64,000 bases of DNA from Comamonas terrigena NBRC 13299 (GCF_006740045.1 NZ_AP019749.1:1135001-1199000); one strand, 5' to 3'; positions 34,028 to 43,368 are shown, numbered from the stretch's first letter. Numbers and translations: made by a program. The notes: a model not told the origin generated them from the letters alone.

Positions 34028-34432
34028 ATGTCTTCTGACGACCAACCCGCTTTTGCCACCCCCTTCGAATGGATTGGCGGCGAGCCCGCCGTGCGCCGCC
34101 TGGTGGACCGTTTCTATGACCTGATGGACCTGGAGCCCGCCTACACCGAGCTGCGTGCCGCCCACGGCAGCACACTGGAGGATGCACGCGACAAGCTGTT
34201 CTGGTTTCTGTGCGGGTGGCTGGGCGGACCCGATCACTTTGTGGAGCGCTTTGGTCACCCACGCCTGCGTATGCGCCACATGCCGTTTTCCATCGGCATT
34301 CTGGAGCGCGACCAGTGGGTGGCGTGCATGGACCAGGCCATGGGCGAGGTGCAGCTGGATCCGGCGCTGCGCGAACGCCTGAAAGCCAGCTTCACCCAGA
34401 CGGCCGACTGGATGCGCAACAAAGGCGCCTGA
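34028..34432 (+). CDS. Group II truncated haemoglobin
   Basis: A 134-residue cytoplasmic haem protein of the two-over-two globin fold. Features are PFEWIGGEPAVRRLVDRFYDLMD at the start, LFWFLCGWLGGPDHFVERFGHPRLRMRHMPFSI in the middle with the proximal histidine (RHMPF), and the group II tryptophan in DQWVACMDQAM. These globins bind O2, NO or peroxide and often protect against nitrosative stress. The ATG at 34028 matches the family start. A possible FNR-type site lies downstream at 34515, too far past the gene to control it. Confidence 0.92.
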   Translation: MSSDDQPAFATPFEWIGGEPAVRRLVDRFYDLMDLEPAYTELRAAHGSTLEDARDKLFWFLCGWLGGPDHFVERFGHPRLRMRHMPFSIGILERDQWVACMDQAMGEVQLDPALRERLKASFTQTADWMRNKGA

Positions 34433-34514
34433 ATCCGACGACCCGGCGCTGCCGCCCAGACCGGTGCGGTGGTGGGCGGCGCAGACGCTTTGGTGGCCTG
34501 CCAGGCCGCCTGTG

Positions 34515-34528
34515 TTGATGCGGGTCAA
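34515..34528. promoter_or_regulatory. Possible FNR/Anr-type site
   Basis: TTGATGCGGGTCAA matches the FNR consensus TTGAT-N4-ATCAA at nine of ten defined bases. It lies between the truncated haemoglobin gene and lemA, about 100 bases before lemA. No clear -10 is found at the expected spacing. Confidence 0.35.
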
Positions 34529-34624
34529 CGACGGCCCGATTTCGGGGACGGAAGACCGATGAGCGTAGCGCGCTGACGCTAGGGTATCCGCTAGGATGCG
34601 CCATCCAATAAGAGGGAGGCGCAT

Positions 34625-35269
34625 ATGGCAACAGGCGGGTGGGGCGTGCTGGTGGCGATCGTGCTGGCATTGCTGTGGGTGGCCTTGGCTTACAACCGTC
34701 TGCGTGTGCTGCACCACAGGGTGGAGACTGCCTACGGGCAGATCGATGTGCAGCTCAAGCGCCGCCACGATCTGATCCCCAACCTGGTGGAGGTGGCCCG
34801 CGCCCACATGGTGCATGAAGCCGCCACGCTGGAGGCCGTGATCCGCGCCCGCTGCATTGCCCAGGGCGCTGCCAGTACCGCCCGCCGGCACCCCGGCCAA
34901 CCCGGTGCCATGGGCGCTCTGGCTATGGCCGAGCAGAGTCTGAATGAGCAACTGGGCCAGTTTCGTCTGCAGGCCGAAGCCTATCCCCAGCTGCAGGACG
35001 ACGAACGCATGCTGCAGCTGCGTGAAGCACTGGGCAGCACCGAAAACCGCATGGGTCTGGCGCGCCAGGCCTATAACAGCCAGGTCGCGGACTACAACCG
35101 CCGCGCCGGTCGCTTTCCCGATCTGTTGCTGGCGCGGCTGATCGGCTTTGCCCATCTGGACCTGCTGCAGGCTGCCGAAGGTGTGCCGGCGCAGGGCGAG
35201 CCCAGAGGTGTTTCTGATCCCGAGGTTGCAGCCGCCGCGCTGCAGGCGAGCAGGCCATGTGCCAGTTGA
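34625..35269 (+). CDS. LemA family protein
   Basis: A 214-residue protein with one N-terminal membrane helix (residues 7-24) and a long helical cytoplasmic or periplasmic domain. LemA motifs are YNRLRVLHHRVETAYGQIDVQLKRRHDLIPNLVEVARAHMVHE near residue 23 and ENRMGLARQAYNSQVADYNRRAGRFPD near residue 140. Function is unknown in most bacteria. LemA is often followed by a TPM-domain or DUF gene, and here it stands alone. An AGGGAGG ribosome site precedes the ATG. An Ala/Arg-rich tail of about 25 residues ends the protein. Confidence 0.92.
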   Translation: MATGGWGVLVAIVLALLWVALAYNRLRVLHHRVETAYGQIDVQLKRRHDLIPNLVEVARAHMVHEAATLEAVIRARCIAQGAASTARRHPGQPGAMGALAMAEQSLNEQLGQFRLQAEAYPQLQDDERMLQLREALGSTENRMGLARQAYNSQVADYNRRAGRFPDLLLARLIGFAHLDLLQAAEGVPAQGEPRGVSDPEVAAAALQASRPCAS

Positions 35270-35437
35270 CCGCCTGAAAGTGCATGCGGTGGTGGTGCGT
35301 GGATGCCCTGGCGATCTGCAGGCGTACTGACACTGCCGCGGTCGTGGGCTCCTGCGCCGGGTGAGCGCGTCACCGGGGTGAGCCAGTGCCGCCACATCCG
35401 CGGCAGCAGCAGGGTGTAAGCAAGCCCCCGGTTGCCG

Positions 35438-36100
35438 TCAGCCGCCGGGGACCCAGCGCTTGCCGGGCTGCAGCAGCACCACCAGCGCACCGGCCCCGCC
35501 TTCGGCCGGGCGGGCCTGCACAAAAGCCAGCACCTCTTTCTTCTGCACCAGCCAGCTTTGCACCCGGCCTTTGAGCACCGGTGTCTTGCCCGGTGAGCCC
35601 AGGCCTTTGCCGTGCACCACCCGCACACAGCGCAGGCCGGTGCGGTGCGACAGGCGGATGAACTGGCCCAGCGCCTCGCGTGCCTCGTCCACGCGCAGGC
35701 CGTGCAGGTCCAGCTGGCGCTGGATGCTCCACTGGCCGCCGCGCAGCTTGTGCGTCACATCGGTGCCAATGCCGGGGCGGCGGAAGCTCAACTGGTCGTC
35801 GGTGTCCAGCAAGGTGCTGACATCGAACTCGTCGCTCATGGCTTCCATCAGCACGCGCTGCTCGTCCAGCACGAACTGGATGGGTTCGGGCGCGGGCACC
35901 GGCGCTTCCAGAGCGGCCTGGTTGTGGGTGGGCAGCGGGGTCACATCCCCCACGCTGAGCACGAACAGATTGCGTTCGCGCTCTACGCGGGCAGCGGCTT
36001 CGCGCCGCGCCTGGGCTTCGGCCTCTGCACGCGCAGCTGCCTGCGCCAGGTGCTGGCGCAGCGGCTGGAGGTCCTGCAGTGAATGGGCTTTGAGCATCAT
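35438..36100 (-). CDS. Smr-domain protein (MutS2 C-terminal-type)
   Basis: A 220-residue protein with a charged, Ala/Arg/Glu-rich helical N-terminus (about 20-45) and a C-terminal Smr domain: LDLHGLRVDEAREALGQFI near residue 128 and the nuclease-type loop VRVVHGKGLGSPGKTPVLK near residue 160. Smr domains cut or bind branched or collided nucleic acids; E. coli SmrA/B are relatives, and SmrB acts on stalled ribosomes. The ATG at 36100 begins MMLKAHSLQDL; the next codon is also ATG. It is a single-gene unit. Confidence 0.9.
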   Translation of the reverse strand: MMLKAHSLQDLQPLRQHLAQAAARAEAEAQARREAAARVERERNLFVLSVGDVTPLPTHNQAALEAPVPAPEPIQFVLDEQRVLMEAMSDEFDVSTLLDTDDQLSFRRPGIGTDVTHKLRGGQWSIQRQLDLHGLRVDEAREALGQFIRLSHRTGLRCVRVVHGKGLGSPGKTPVLKGRVQSWLVQKKEVLAFVQARPAEGGAGALVVLLQPGKRWVPGG

Positions 36101-36241
36101 GGAAGCCCGTTTGTACCGGATAAACCAAGTCCATGGATGGCACACAGGGCTTTGTCGTTCCTCGTCAGCTACGGCGACAGACGGGGACGGTCGCCCAGGG
36201 TGCCCTGCCCGGGCACCCCGGTGCGCTGCAGTGGCGCAGCC

Positions 36242-38728
36242 TCAGTACTGGTAGCGCACGGTCACGGCAAAGCTGCGCGGGGTTCCGGTCATCAGATTGC
36301 CCCAGTTGGCACGGCTGGGGATGGTCTGGTAGTAGTGCTTGTCCGTGGCATTGCGCACATTGAACTGCACGCTCAGGTGGCGGTCATGCTGGTAGTTGGC
36401 GTGCAGGTTCAGCAGGGTGTAGCTGCCCTGGGCCAGGTTGGGCAGCAGGCTGCTGTGGGTGCCGCTTTGCATCTGCACATCGCCGCCCAGGCGCCACTGG
36501 CCGCCGGGCAGGCGGTAGTCGGTGGCCAGTTTCAGCAGTTTGCGCGGGGTGAGGGTGTCGTAGTCCATGCCGTGGCTGCTGCCCTGCACATACTTGGGGT
36601 GGCTGTAGCTGTAGCCCGCGCTCAGGTTCCAGCCCGGCAGGGGGGAGCCGGAGGCTTCGATCTCGAAGCCGCGGTTGCGCACCTTGCCGCCTTCGGTGTA
36701 GCAGCTGCTGGTGCCGGAGGTGCCGCAGGTGGGGTCGAGGTCCAGTTCTTCGGGCAGGTTGGTCAGCTCGGACTGGAACACCGACAGCGCGGTCTGCAGG
36801 CGGCTGTCGAAGAAGCTGCTCTTGATGCCGGTTTCGTAGTTGTTGCCCTTGACGGGGTCCAGCAGGCCGCCGGGGCCGAAGTAGTCCTGGATCTGGTAGA
36901 TGCTGGTGTAGCTGGCGTAGAGGCTGTGGTGGCCGTTCAGGTCGTAGACCAGGCCGGCATAGGGAATGAACTGGCGGCCCGTGGCGTAGGGTTCGTTCAC
37001 ATAAGGGCTTTGGACATCGTATTCGGCCCAGCTCAGGCGGCTGCCGATGATGACGCTGAGGGCATCGGTGGCGCGCAGCCGGGTGGCGGCGTACAGGCCT
37101 TTTTCGCTGCGCTGGTAACGGTAGTTGGCCGGCTTGGCGTAGTTGATGATGGGGACCGGAATGGCCCAGTAGTCGAAGTTGGTGATATCGACGATGGGGG
37201 TGTTGGTGGCCGAGTAGATGGGGAAGGCAAAGTCATCCTTGCGGTGGCTGGCACCCAGCATCAGCTCGTGTTCGCGGCCCCAGAGCGTGATCGGACCGCT
37301 GGCCTTGAGGTCGAACGCCAGTTGCTTGTCGGTGTAGTCCACATCCACGGCCACCAGGCGGTAGAGATCGTCCGAGCCGCTGACCCGTGCCGGGTAGGAG
37401 GCCAGGTAGTCGGCATTGGAGCGCATCACATTGACCGCGCCCGTGACCTTCCAGCCGTTGCCGAACTGGTGGCTCAGCTCGCTGAACAGGGTGTAGTTGT
37501 CGCGGTTCAGGTGGGCCCAGGGGCCTGCCAGCGAGATGGAGCGGGGCAGCTGGTAGAACGAGCCGTCGGGCCGGGTGTTCAGCCCGCCCCATTCATAGCC
37601 GCGGTGGCGGTCCCGCTGGACGGTGGCGCCCAGCGTCAGCAAGGTGTCCGGGCTCAGGTCGGCTTCCAGGATGCCGTAGAGCAACTGGTTGTCCTTGCCG
37701 GAGCCGGTTTTGTAGCTGTTGCCGTTGTTGGCATAGGCCACGGCACGGCCGCGCAGCGTGCCGGCTTCGTTCAGCGGGCCGGCCACATCGACCTGGGCAC
37801 GGTAATCGGCCCAGGAGCCGGCGCCGACTTCGCCCTTGAGCTGGAATTCCCGCGTAGGGCGCTTGCGCACCAGATTGATGGCGCCGGACGGGTTGCCTGA
37901 CCCCTGCATCAGACCGTTGGCACCGCGCACGAATTCCACGCGGTCGTAGATCACCAGGTTGTTGCCGGACATGGCGTCCATCGAGTAGTTCTCGGACATG
38001 CTGACCGACATGCCGTCGATCTGCAGGTCGCTGACCTGCAGGCCGCGCGCGTAGTAGACCGAGCGCTCGGTGCCGTTCTTGGAGTAGCTGATGCCGGTGG
38101 CCGCGTTGGCCACGTCGTCCAGCGACTGCATGTTCTGGTCCAGGATCTGCTGCCGCGTGACCACGGTGACGGCCTGGGGCGTTTCCCGTTGTGTCAGCGA
38201 CAGGCCGGTGGCCATGCGACTGGGGCCGGTCGCGGTGTAGCTGGTGGAGCCCTCGGTCACGCCATTGAGTTCCGGCGCGGCCTTGACGGTGACTTCCTTC
38301 AAGGTGGCGCTGTCGCCGCTGCTGCTGACCGGTGCCGGCGGGTTGCCCGGCACCACGGTCAAGGTGCCGCTGGTGGTCACGGCCAGTTGCAGGCCGCTGC
38401 CGGCCAGGGCGCGCTGCGCGGCCTGCTCGGCGCTCAGTGCGCCCACCACGGGGGCTGCCTGCTTACCGGCCAGCAGCGCGGGGTCGGCACTGATGCGGCG
38501 GCCGCCTTCGCGGGCGATGCGCGCCAGGGTGTCGCCCAGCGGGCCGGCGGGCAGATTCCATTGCAGCACGGCTGCGCTGCGGGACGTGGGCGGCGTGGTG
38601 GTCTGTGCGTGGGCGAGCGGGATCTGGGCCAGCAGGCCCCATGCCAAGGCCAGCACCAGGGGCGAGTGGCGGTGGGGCGGCGTGCGGGAGGCAAGCGATG
38701 CGAAAGAAGGCGAGAGCGGTGCAACCAT
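36242..38728 (-). CDS. TonB-dependent siderophore receptor with N-terminal STN signalling domain
   Basis: An 828-residue outer-membrane receptor. It has a long signal peptide ending at AHAQ near residue 42, an STN (secretin/TonB short N-terminal) domain near 50-115 that talks to FecR, a TonB box-containing linker, a plug (TQRETPQAVTVVTRQQI near 180, YYARGLQVSDLQIDGM) and a 22-strand barrel ending in the aromatic-terminated VTVRYQY. It is a FpvA/FoxA-type receptor, and the ferric siderophore is unknown. The ATG at 38728 is preferred over 38740 because AAGGA lies 9 bases upstream. fecR and fecI lie upstream on the same strand, so it is the likely target of that sigma factor. Confidence 0.93.
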   Translation of the reverse strand: MVAPLSPSFASLASRTPPHRHSPLVLALAWGLLAQIPLAHAQTTTPPTSRSAAVLQWNLPAGPLGDTLARIAREGGRRISADPALLAGKQAAPVVGALSAEQAAQRALAGSGLQLAVTTSGTLTVVPGNPPAPVSSSGDSATLKEVTVKAAPELNGVTEGSTSYTATGPSRMATGLSLTQRETPQAVTVVTRQQILDQNMQSLDDVANAATGISYSKNGTERSVYYARGLQVSDLQIDGMSVSMSENYSMDAMSGNNLVIYDRVEFVRGANGLMQGSGNPSGAINLVRKRPTREFQLKGEVGAGSWADYRAQVDVAGPLNEAGTLRGRAVAYANNGNSYKTGSGKDNQLLYGILEADLSPDTLLTLGATVQRDRHRGYEWGGLNTRPDGSFYQLPRSISLAGPWAHLNRDNYTLFSELSHQFGNGWKVTGAVNVMRSNADYLASYPARVSGSDDLYRLVAVDVDYTDKQLAFDLKASGPITLWGREHELMLGASHRKDDFAFPIYSATNTPIVDITNFDYWAIPVPIINYAKPANYRYQRSEKGLYAATRLRATDALSVIIGSRLSWAEYDVQSPYVNEPYATGRQFIPYAGLVYDLNGHHSLYASYTSIYQIQDYFGPGGLLDPVKGNNYETGIKSSFFDSRLQTALSVFQSELTNLPEELDLDPTCGTSGTSSCYTEGGKVRNRGFEIEASGSPLPGWNLSAGYSYSHPKYVQGSSHGMDYDTLTPRKLLKLATDYRLPGGQWRLGGDVQMQSGTHSSLLPNLAQGSYTLLNLHANYQHDRHLSVQFNVRNATDKHYYQTIPSRANWGNLMTGTPRSFAVTVRYQY

Positions 38729-38953
38729 GGTGCAGACCATCCTTGTGAGGGCAATGAGAAAAAAACGGGTTCTTTGGTCTGTCCAACGGGGTGGGACAAA
38801 ACCCTCACGAAATGGAAAATTTTTTTCAAGAGGCAGTGGTGTGCGTCTCCACCCGGGCGGCCTGCCGCGGTGGCTGGAGGCTGTCGGGCGGGAACGTCCG
38901 GAGCCCCCAGGGGGGAATCCGTTGCGCTGCACCGGTGCCGTGCGGCCCTGGCT

Positions 38954-39961
38954 TCAGGTGCGCGGGGGCGCCAGGTCGATCAGCGTCAGCCACTGGCCCC
39001 AGTGGCGCACCCGGATGGGATGGGTGTCCACCAGGTCCTGGAGCACCTGCCGCGGGTGCTCCAGCGCAAACACGCCAAAGATGCGCAGCTGCGCGGCTTC
39101 GGGGCTGATGCGCAGCAGCCCGGGCTGGTAGGGGCGCAGCGCATCGATGACCTCGCCCAGTGGCTGGTTGCGCACATCGATCAGGCCGTCGGCCCAGGCG
39201 GCGGGGGCACTGCCGCGTTCCAGCAGGGTGATCTGCGTGTCGGTGAATTGGGCGCTTTCGCCCTGCTGCAAGCTGCGCTGCTGGCCACTGGCGGTGGTGA
39301 TGCGCACGCTGTGTTCCAGCACCTGCACCAGGGTGCTGCCGGACTGCTGGCGCACCATGAAGCGTGTGCCCAGCGCCTGGGCCGTGCCTTGGGCACTTTG
39401 CACGGTGAAAGGGCGGAGCACGCCGGGCAACCGTGACACCTGGGCGATCAACGCGCCTTCACGCAGCTGCACCAGTCGCTGCGTGCTGCTGAAGGCAATG
39501 TCCACGGCGGAGCCTGCGTCCAGCAGCAAGGTGCTGCCGTCGGCCAGCTGCTGCTGCAGGCGTTCCCCGGTGCCGGTATGCAGATCGGCCACCAGGGCGG
39601 GAAAAGGGGTGTTGCGGCTGGCCAGCCAGGACGTACCCAGGCTGGCCAGCACCACGGCTAGGCCCGAGCCCAGCAGCTTGCGCCGCCGCGCCTGGGTGGG
39701 GATCGGGGCCAGCAGCGCCTGGCGGCTGGCATGGTGGACGCCAGCGCTGCTGCGTTGCAGCTGCTGCATGGCTGCGCCCATGCTGCCTTGCAGCCGGGCG
39801 TGCAGATGGTTCCAGGCCTGGCGGTGCAGCGGATCCTGCGCCAGCCATTGCTCCAGGGCCTGTTGCAACTGGGCATCCGCCTGGTGGGGCGGATCCAGAC
39901 GCAGCAGCCAGTCCACGGCCTGTTCCAGGGCCCAGCCGGGCAGTGCAGGTGTGGGCGACAT
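38954..39961 (-). CDS. FecR-family anti-sigma/transducer protein
   Basis: A 335-residue inner-membrane regulator that passes the receptor signal to the FecI-type sigma factor. A cytoplasmic N-terminal DUF4880-like part (ALEQAVDWLLRLD, then WLAQDPLHRQAWNHL near 40) is followed by one membrane helix near 95-112 and a periplasmic FecR domain with GERLQQQLADGSTLLLDAGSAVDI and LREGALIAQVSR. The C-terminal STN-binding part includes LIDVRNQPLGEVIDALRPYQPG. The ATG overlaps the fecI stop by one base, so translation is coupled. The receptor gene starts about 225 bases downstream. Confidence 0.92.
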   Translation of the reverse strand: MSPTPALPGWALEQAVDWLLRLDPPHQADAQLQQALEQWLAQDPLHRQAWNHLHARLQGSMGAAMQQLQRSSAGVHHASRQALLAPIPTQARRRKLLGSGLAVVLASLGTSWLASRNTPFPALVADLHTGTGERLQQQLADGSTLLLDAGSAVDIAFSSTQRLVQLREGALIAQVSRLPGVLRPFTVQSAQGTAQALGTRFMVRQQSGSTLVQVLEHSVRITTASGQQRSLQQGESAQFTDTQITLLERGSAPAAWADGLIDVRNQPLGEVIDALRPYQPGLLRISPEAAQLRIFGVFALEHPRQVLQDLVDTHPIRVRHWGQWLTLIDLAPPRT

Positions 39962-40470
39962 CACCACAGCGGCTCGGGCAGGGTGCACAGGTGCAGCAAG
40001 GCCTGCTTCTGGTAGCGCTCGGCCGTGGAGAGGGATACGCCCAGGTGGGTTGCGATATCGCTGTGGCTCAGGCCGTCGAGCTGGCGCAGCAACAAGGCCT
40101 GGCGCACCTTGGGCGGCAGACCGCCCAGCCAGAGATCCAGTGTGTGGATGGCCTCGCACACCAGGGCATAGTCCTCGGCCGAGGGAGCCAGTGCGGGCGG
40201 TTGCTGGGCCAGGGCATCCAGCCAGGCCTGTTCCAGCTCACGCCGGCGCCAGAAGTTGTAGAGCACCCGCTGCGCCAGGGTGGTCAGGTAGGCACGCGGC
40301 TCCAGAATGGCCTGGGCCTGGCGGCCGGTAATGACGCGCACAAACGTGTCCTGGGCCAGATCCGCCGCCTGGTGCGAATCCCCGAGCCTGCGGCGCAGCC
40401 AGCCATGCAGCCATTTGCCGTGGTCGACATACAGGGTGTGGACCGGATCGGTGGTGGCAGGCGCGGACAT
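39961..40470 (-). CDS. FecI-type ECF sigma factor
   Basis: A 169-residue extracytoplasmic-function sigma factor of the iron-starvation class. Region 2 is LRRRLGDSHQAADLAQDTFVRVI near residue 27, with AYLTTLAQRVLYNFWRRRELEQ after it. Region 4 is LPPKVRQALLLRQLDGLSHSDIATHLGVSLSTAERYQKQAL near residue 120. It would direct transcription of the downstream receptor gene when the siderophore is bound. The ATG at 40470 is used; the frame extends to a TTG at 40488 within the Fur box. Its promoter carries a Fur box, as expected for iron control. Confidence 0.93.
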   Translation of the reverse strand: MSAPATTDPVHTLYVDHGKWLHGWLRRRLGDSHQAADLAQDTFVRVITGRQAQAILEPRAYLTTLAQRVLYNFWRRRELEQAWLDALAQQPPALAPSAEDYALVCEAIHTLDLWLGGLPPKVRQALLLRQLDGLSHSDIATHLGVSLSTAERYQKQALLHLCTLPEPLW

Positions 40471-40487
40471 GGGAGTAGATGAATGCA

Positions 40488-40509
40488 AATGAGAGTTTTT
40501 CTCATTATA
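40488..40509 (-). promoter_or_regulatory. Fur box over the fecI promoter
   Basis: AATGAGA-N5-TCTCATT at 40488-40506 is a 19-base palindrome of the Fur type. It overlaps a perfect TATAAT (40504-40509, minus strand) and the expected start site near 40497, a layout that gives repression by iron-bound Fur. No clear -35 was found. Confidence 0.75.
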
Positions 40510-40569
40510 TGGCGGTGCCGCACCTGGCTGCGGCCTGCGCCGGTGCGGGGCCGGGGTGTTGCCTGGCTG

Positions 40570-41283
40570 CTACATCCAGCCGGCTTCGGCCATGGACAGT
40601 GCCGCACCCGGGCCGACGATCACATGGTCCAGCACGCGCACATCCACCAGGGCCAGGGCGGAGGTCAGGGTGCGGGTCAGCTCCTTGTCGGCCGGACTGG
40701 GCTGCACGCTGCCACTGGGGTGGTTGTGTGACAGGATCACGGCGCCGGCTTGGTGGTGCAGGGCGCGCAGCACCACTTCACGGGGGTAGACCGCGGTGGC
40801 GGTGAGGGTGCCGCGAAACAGCTCTTCGAGCGCGATCAGGCGGTGCTGGCTGTCCAGAAACAGAGCGGCAAACACCTCGTGCGGGCGTGGTGCCAGATGC
40901 AGCTGCAGGTAGTGCTGCACCGTCTGCGGGTCGGTGAACACGGTGCGCTCGCGCAGCTGCTGGGCGGTGGCACGTTTGGCCAGTTCCATCACGGCCAATA
41001 GTTCGGCACGCTTGGCCGGACCCAGCCCCTTGATGCGCGCTAGATCCTGGGCGTTGGCATTCAGCAGGCCGGCGAGGCCGTCAAACCCGCCCTGGGGCAG
41101 GCCGGTCTCCGGGTGGCGGCCCGGGGCATCGAGCAGGCTTTGCGCCAGTTGCAGCACCCCGCAGCCCGCCAGGCCGGTGCGCAGCAAAATCGCCAGCAGT
41201 TCGGCGTCGGCCAGTGCGGCAGGGCCGCGGGCCAGCAGTTTTTCACGGGGTTGGGCGTCGGTGGGCAGGTCTTTGAGGGCCAT
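40570..41283 (-). CDS. radC: RadC family JAB-domain protein
   Basis: A 237-residue protein with an N-terminal helix-hairpin-helix part ([21 protein letters not shown] near residue 85) and a C-terminal MPN/JAB metalloprotease-like domain with the JAMM motif [16 protein letters not shown] near residue 185. The metal ligands (two His, Asp, upstream Glu) are all present. The name comes from an old radiation phenotype; its biochemical role is unsettled. The first residues, [20 protein letters not shown], match the family start. Confidence 0.93.
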   Translation of the reverse strand: MALKDLPTDAQPREKLLARGPAALADAELLAILLRTGLAGCGVLQLAQSLLDAPGRHPETGLPQGGFDGLAGLLNANAQDLARIKGLGPAKRAELLAVMELAKRATAQQLRERTVFTDPQTVQHYLQLHLAPRPHEVFAALFLDSQHRLIALEELFRGTLTATAVYPREVVLRALHHQAGAVILSHNHPSGSVQPSPADKELTRTLTSALALVDVRVLDHVIVGPGAALSMAEAGWM

Positions 41284-41371
41284 GGGCAGTGCGGTCGGAC
41301 CACGCTATGCGCGTGGAGGCTGCGGGGGCATGTGCGGCTTTTTACAATAGCGGCAGATTAACGGGACATCC

Positions 41372-41839
41372 ATGACGACCACCACCCACGCATCCGTGCC
41401 CACCGTACAGCCGGGCTCCTTCCTCACACTGCATTACCGTCTGGCCGGTCCGGCCGGTGACGTGATCAACACTTTCAGCGAAAAGCCCGCCACCCTGTCG
41501 CTGGGCGCAGGTGAGCTGTCGCCTGCGATGGAAGAGCAACTGCTGGGCCTGGCCGAAGGCACGCACACCACGTTCGAGCTGCCTGCGGGCGCTGCCTTTG
41601 GGGATCGCAACCCCGACATGGTGCAGTGGGTGGCGCGCAAGCTGATGAACGAGCTGGGCGACCCGCACGAGCAGTACAGCGCCGGCGATGTGGTGCAGTT
41701 CCCCACGCCCGACGGCCTGGGTCAGTACGCCGGCGCCGTGGTGCAGGTGCGCGAGGACGGAGCCGTGCTGTTCGACTTCAACCACCCGCTGGCCGGCCAG
41801 CCGGTGACGTTCGAAGTCAAGATCATCGGGGTGCTCTGA
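41372..41839 (+). CDS. fkpB: FkpB, SlyD/SlpA-type peptidyl-prolyl cis-trans isomerase
   Basis: A 155-residue FKBP-family foldase. It shows the FKBP strands [44 protein letters not shown] and the inserted-flap domain ([13 protein letters not shown]). It matches the E. coli FkpB (SlpA) class in length and adjacency: ispH begins one base after its stop, the same order as in E. coli. The ATG at 41372 follows an AT-rich TACAAT (about 41344-41349) that may be its -10. Confidence 0.93.
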   Translation: MTTTTHASVPTVQPGSFLTLHYRLAGPAGDVINTFSEKPATLSLGAGELSPAMEEQLLGLAEGTHTTFELPAGAAFGDRNPDMVQWVARKLMNELGDPHEQYSAGDVVQFPTPDGLGQYAGAVVQVREDGAVLFDFNHPLAGQPVTFEVKIIGVL

Positions 41840-41840
41840 G

Positions 41841-42830
41841 GTGCAGGGCGCCAAGGAAATCCTGATGGCCGAGCCGCGCGGCTTCTGCGCCGGCGTGGAC
41901 CGTGCCATCGAGATCGTGGAGCGCGCACTGGCCAAGTTCGGCGCACCCATCTACGTGCGCCACGAGATCGTGCACAACACCTTTGTGGTCAACGACCTCA
42001 AGGCCAAGGGGGCCATCTTCATTGAGGAACTGGACGAAGTGCCGCCTGGGGCCACGCTGATTTTCAGCGCCCATGGCGTGAGCAAGGCGGTGCAGCTGGA
42101 AGCCCAGGCGCGCGGTTTTTCCATCTTTGACGCGACCTGCCCGCTGGTCACCAAGGTGCATGTGGAAGTGGCCAAGCTGGCCAAGGAAGGCTACGAGTTC
42201 CTGATGATCGGCCACAAGGGCCACCCGGAAGTCGAAGGCACCATGGGCCAGCTCTCCGAAGGCATCCACCTAGTGGAAGACGAGGCCGATGTGGCCACCG
42301 TGGCGCCGCGCCAGACCGAAAAGCTGGCGGTGGTCACGCAGACCACGCTGTCCGTGGACGATGCTGCCGGCATCATGGCGGCCATCAAGCTGCGCTTTCC
42401 ACAGGTGCGCCAGCCCAAGCAGCAGGATATCTGCTACGCCACGCAGAACCGCCAGGACGCCATCAAGGTGCTGGCGCCGCAGGTGGACGTGGTGATTGTG
42501 GTGGGCAGCCCCACCAGCTCCAACAGCAACCGCCTGCGCGAGCTGGCCGCCCGCCTGGGCACGCCGGCCTACATGGTGGACAACGCGGGCGAGCTGAAGG
42601 AAGAGTGGTTTGCCAATGCGGCCCGCGTCGGCCTGACGGCGGGAGCCTCGGCACCCGAGGTGCTGGTGCACGACGTGATCGCCCGGGTGCGCAGCTTGGG
42701 CGCGGTGTCGGTGCGCAAGATGGACGGTATCGAAGAGACGGTGAAGTTCCCCCTGCCCAAGGGCCTGAAGATCGACGCGGCCACGGGGCTGGAGATCGAG
42801 GTGCGCAAGACGCCGGAAACCGGCGCCTGA
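41841..42830 (+). CDS. ispH: IspH, 4-hydroxy-3-methylbut-2-enyl diphosphate reductase
   Basis: [4Fe-4S] enzyme of the last MEP-pathway step, which makes IPP and DMAPP. The 329-residue protein has the three cluster cysteines: [14 protein letters not shown] near residue 16, [11 protein letters not shown] near residue 100 and the C in [12 protein letters not shown] near residue 200. HGVSKAV and [15 protein letters not shown] carry the active-site histidines, and [16 protein letters not shown] is the substrate-phosphate loop. GTG at 41841 is the start, one base after the fkpB stop, so translation is coupled. A terminator follows. Confidence 0.97.
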   Translation: MQGAKEILMAEPRGFCAGVDRAIEIVERALAKFGAPIYVRHEIVHNTFVVNDLKAKGAIFIEELDEVPPGATLIFSAHGVSKAVQLEAQARGFSIFDATCPLVTKVHVEVAKLAKEGYEFLMIGHKGHPEVEGTMGQLSEGIHLVEDEADVATVAPRQTEKLAVVTQTTLSVDDAAGIMAAIKLRFPQVRQPKQQDICYATQNRQDAIKVLAPQVDVVIVVGSPTSSNSNRLRELAARLGTPAYMVDNAGELKEEWFANAARVGLTAGASAPEVLVHDVIARVRSLGAVSVRKMDGIEETVKFPLPKGLKIDAATGLEIEVRKTPETGA

Positions 42831-42894
42831 AAAAGGCTGTGCAGGCTGCGGCGGCGGCCTGCTCCTCTCTCAATCTCTCTATCTCTCAAGATCA

Positions 42895-42926
42895 GGACGT
42901 CCCATTTTTTGGGACGTTCCTTTTTG
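42895..42926 (+). terminator. Rho-independent terminator after fkpB-ispH
   Basis: CGTCCCA and TGGGACG form a 7-base stem around a T-rich loop, followed by TTCC and TTTTT. A pyrimidine-rich tract of about 30 bases lies just upstream (42860-42888). Confidence 0.85.
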
Positions 42927-42977
42927 GGGGAATCCAGCCGCCGCGTGGGCCCGCCGGCAGCCGTTAGCTGGCAGTGT

Positions 42978-43262
42978 TCAGCGGTGCATGGCCAGGGTCA
43001 GCGGCACCGGACGGTGGCGCAGCAGGCCCTTGGCGGCGCAGGCGCTGGTCACCACGGCCAGCACCAGGCTGGCGCGCCAGGTGGCGGCGCCCGACAGGCT
43101 GCTCCACCAGGTCAGCACGGCCAGCGCCAGGGCGGCCAGGGCGCTGCCCAGCATCAGCAAGGCCAGCGCAGCGGCGCGCGCCGGATTGGGCGCCTGGCGG
43201 TCCAGCGGCCAGAAAGCCAGGGTGGCGGTGCCCAGCAAAGCCAGCAGACAGAGCGTGAACAT
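42978..43262 (-). CDS. Small predicted membrane protein
   Basis: A 94-residue protein with three hydrophobic segments (about residues 1-17, 30-50 and 60-78) separated by short polar loops, and an Arg/His-rich tail. No family is recognised. The start is well supported by AGGAAGG a few bases before the ATG at 43262. It ends between the ispH terminator and the CBS gene and is probably a single-gene unit. Its role is unknown. Confidence 0.68.
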   Translation of the reverse strand: MFTLCLLALLGTATLAFWPLDRQAPNPARAAALALLMLGSALAALALAVLTWWSSLSGAATWRASLVLAVVTSACAAKGLLRHRPVPLTLAMHR

Positions 43263-43368
43263 GGTCCTTCCTCCCTTTAACAAGTCTCTGCAGTATGCAG
43301 TGCAAGCCAAATGCGCACAGCCTGCTATGGATTGATCGCGTTGTCTGTACAGGACTGCCCGTAGCGCA

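Noticed and set aside
34560..34606. Near-direct repeat of CGCTAGG in the lemA upstream region
   Set aside because: Only two short copies are seen, and neither is at a promoter-like spacing; chance is likely.
36198..36218. GGGTGCC/GGCACCC stem downstream of the siderophore receptor as a terminator
   Set aside because: The stem is good, but no T-run follows on the minus strand, so I do not call it a terminator.
42860..42888. Repeated CTCT/ATCTCT stretch after ispH as a possible tandem repeat or CRISPR-like element
   Set aside because: It is a short pyrimidine-rich run without regular unit length or spacers; it sits beside a normal terminator.
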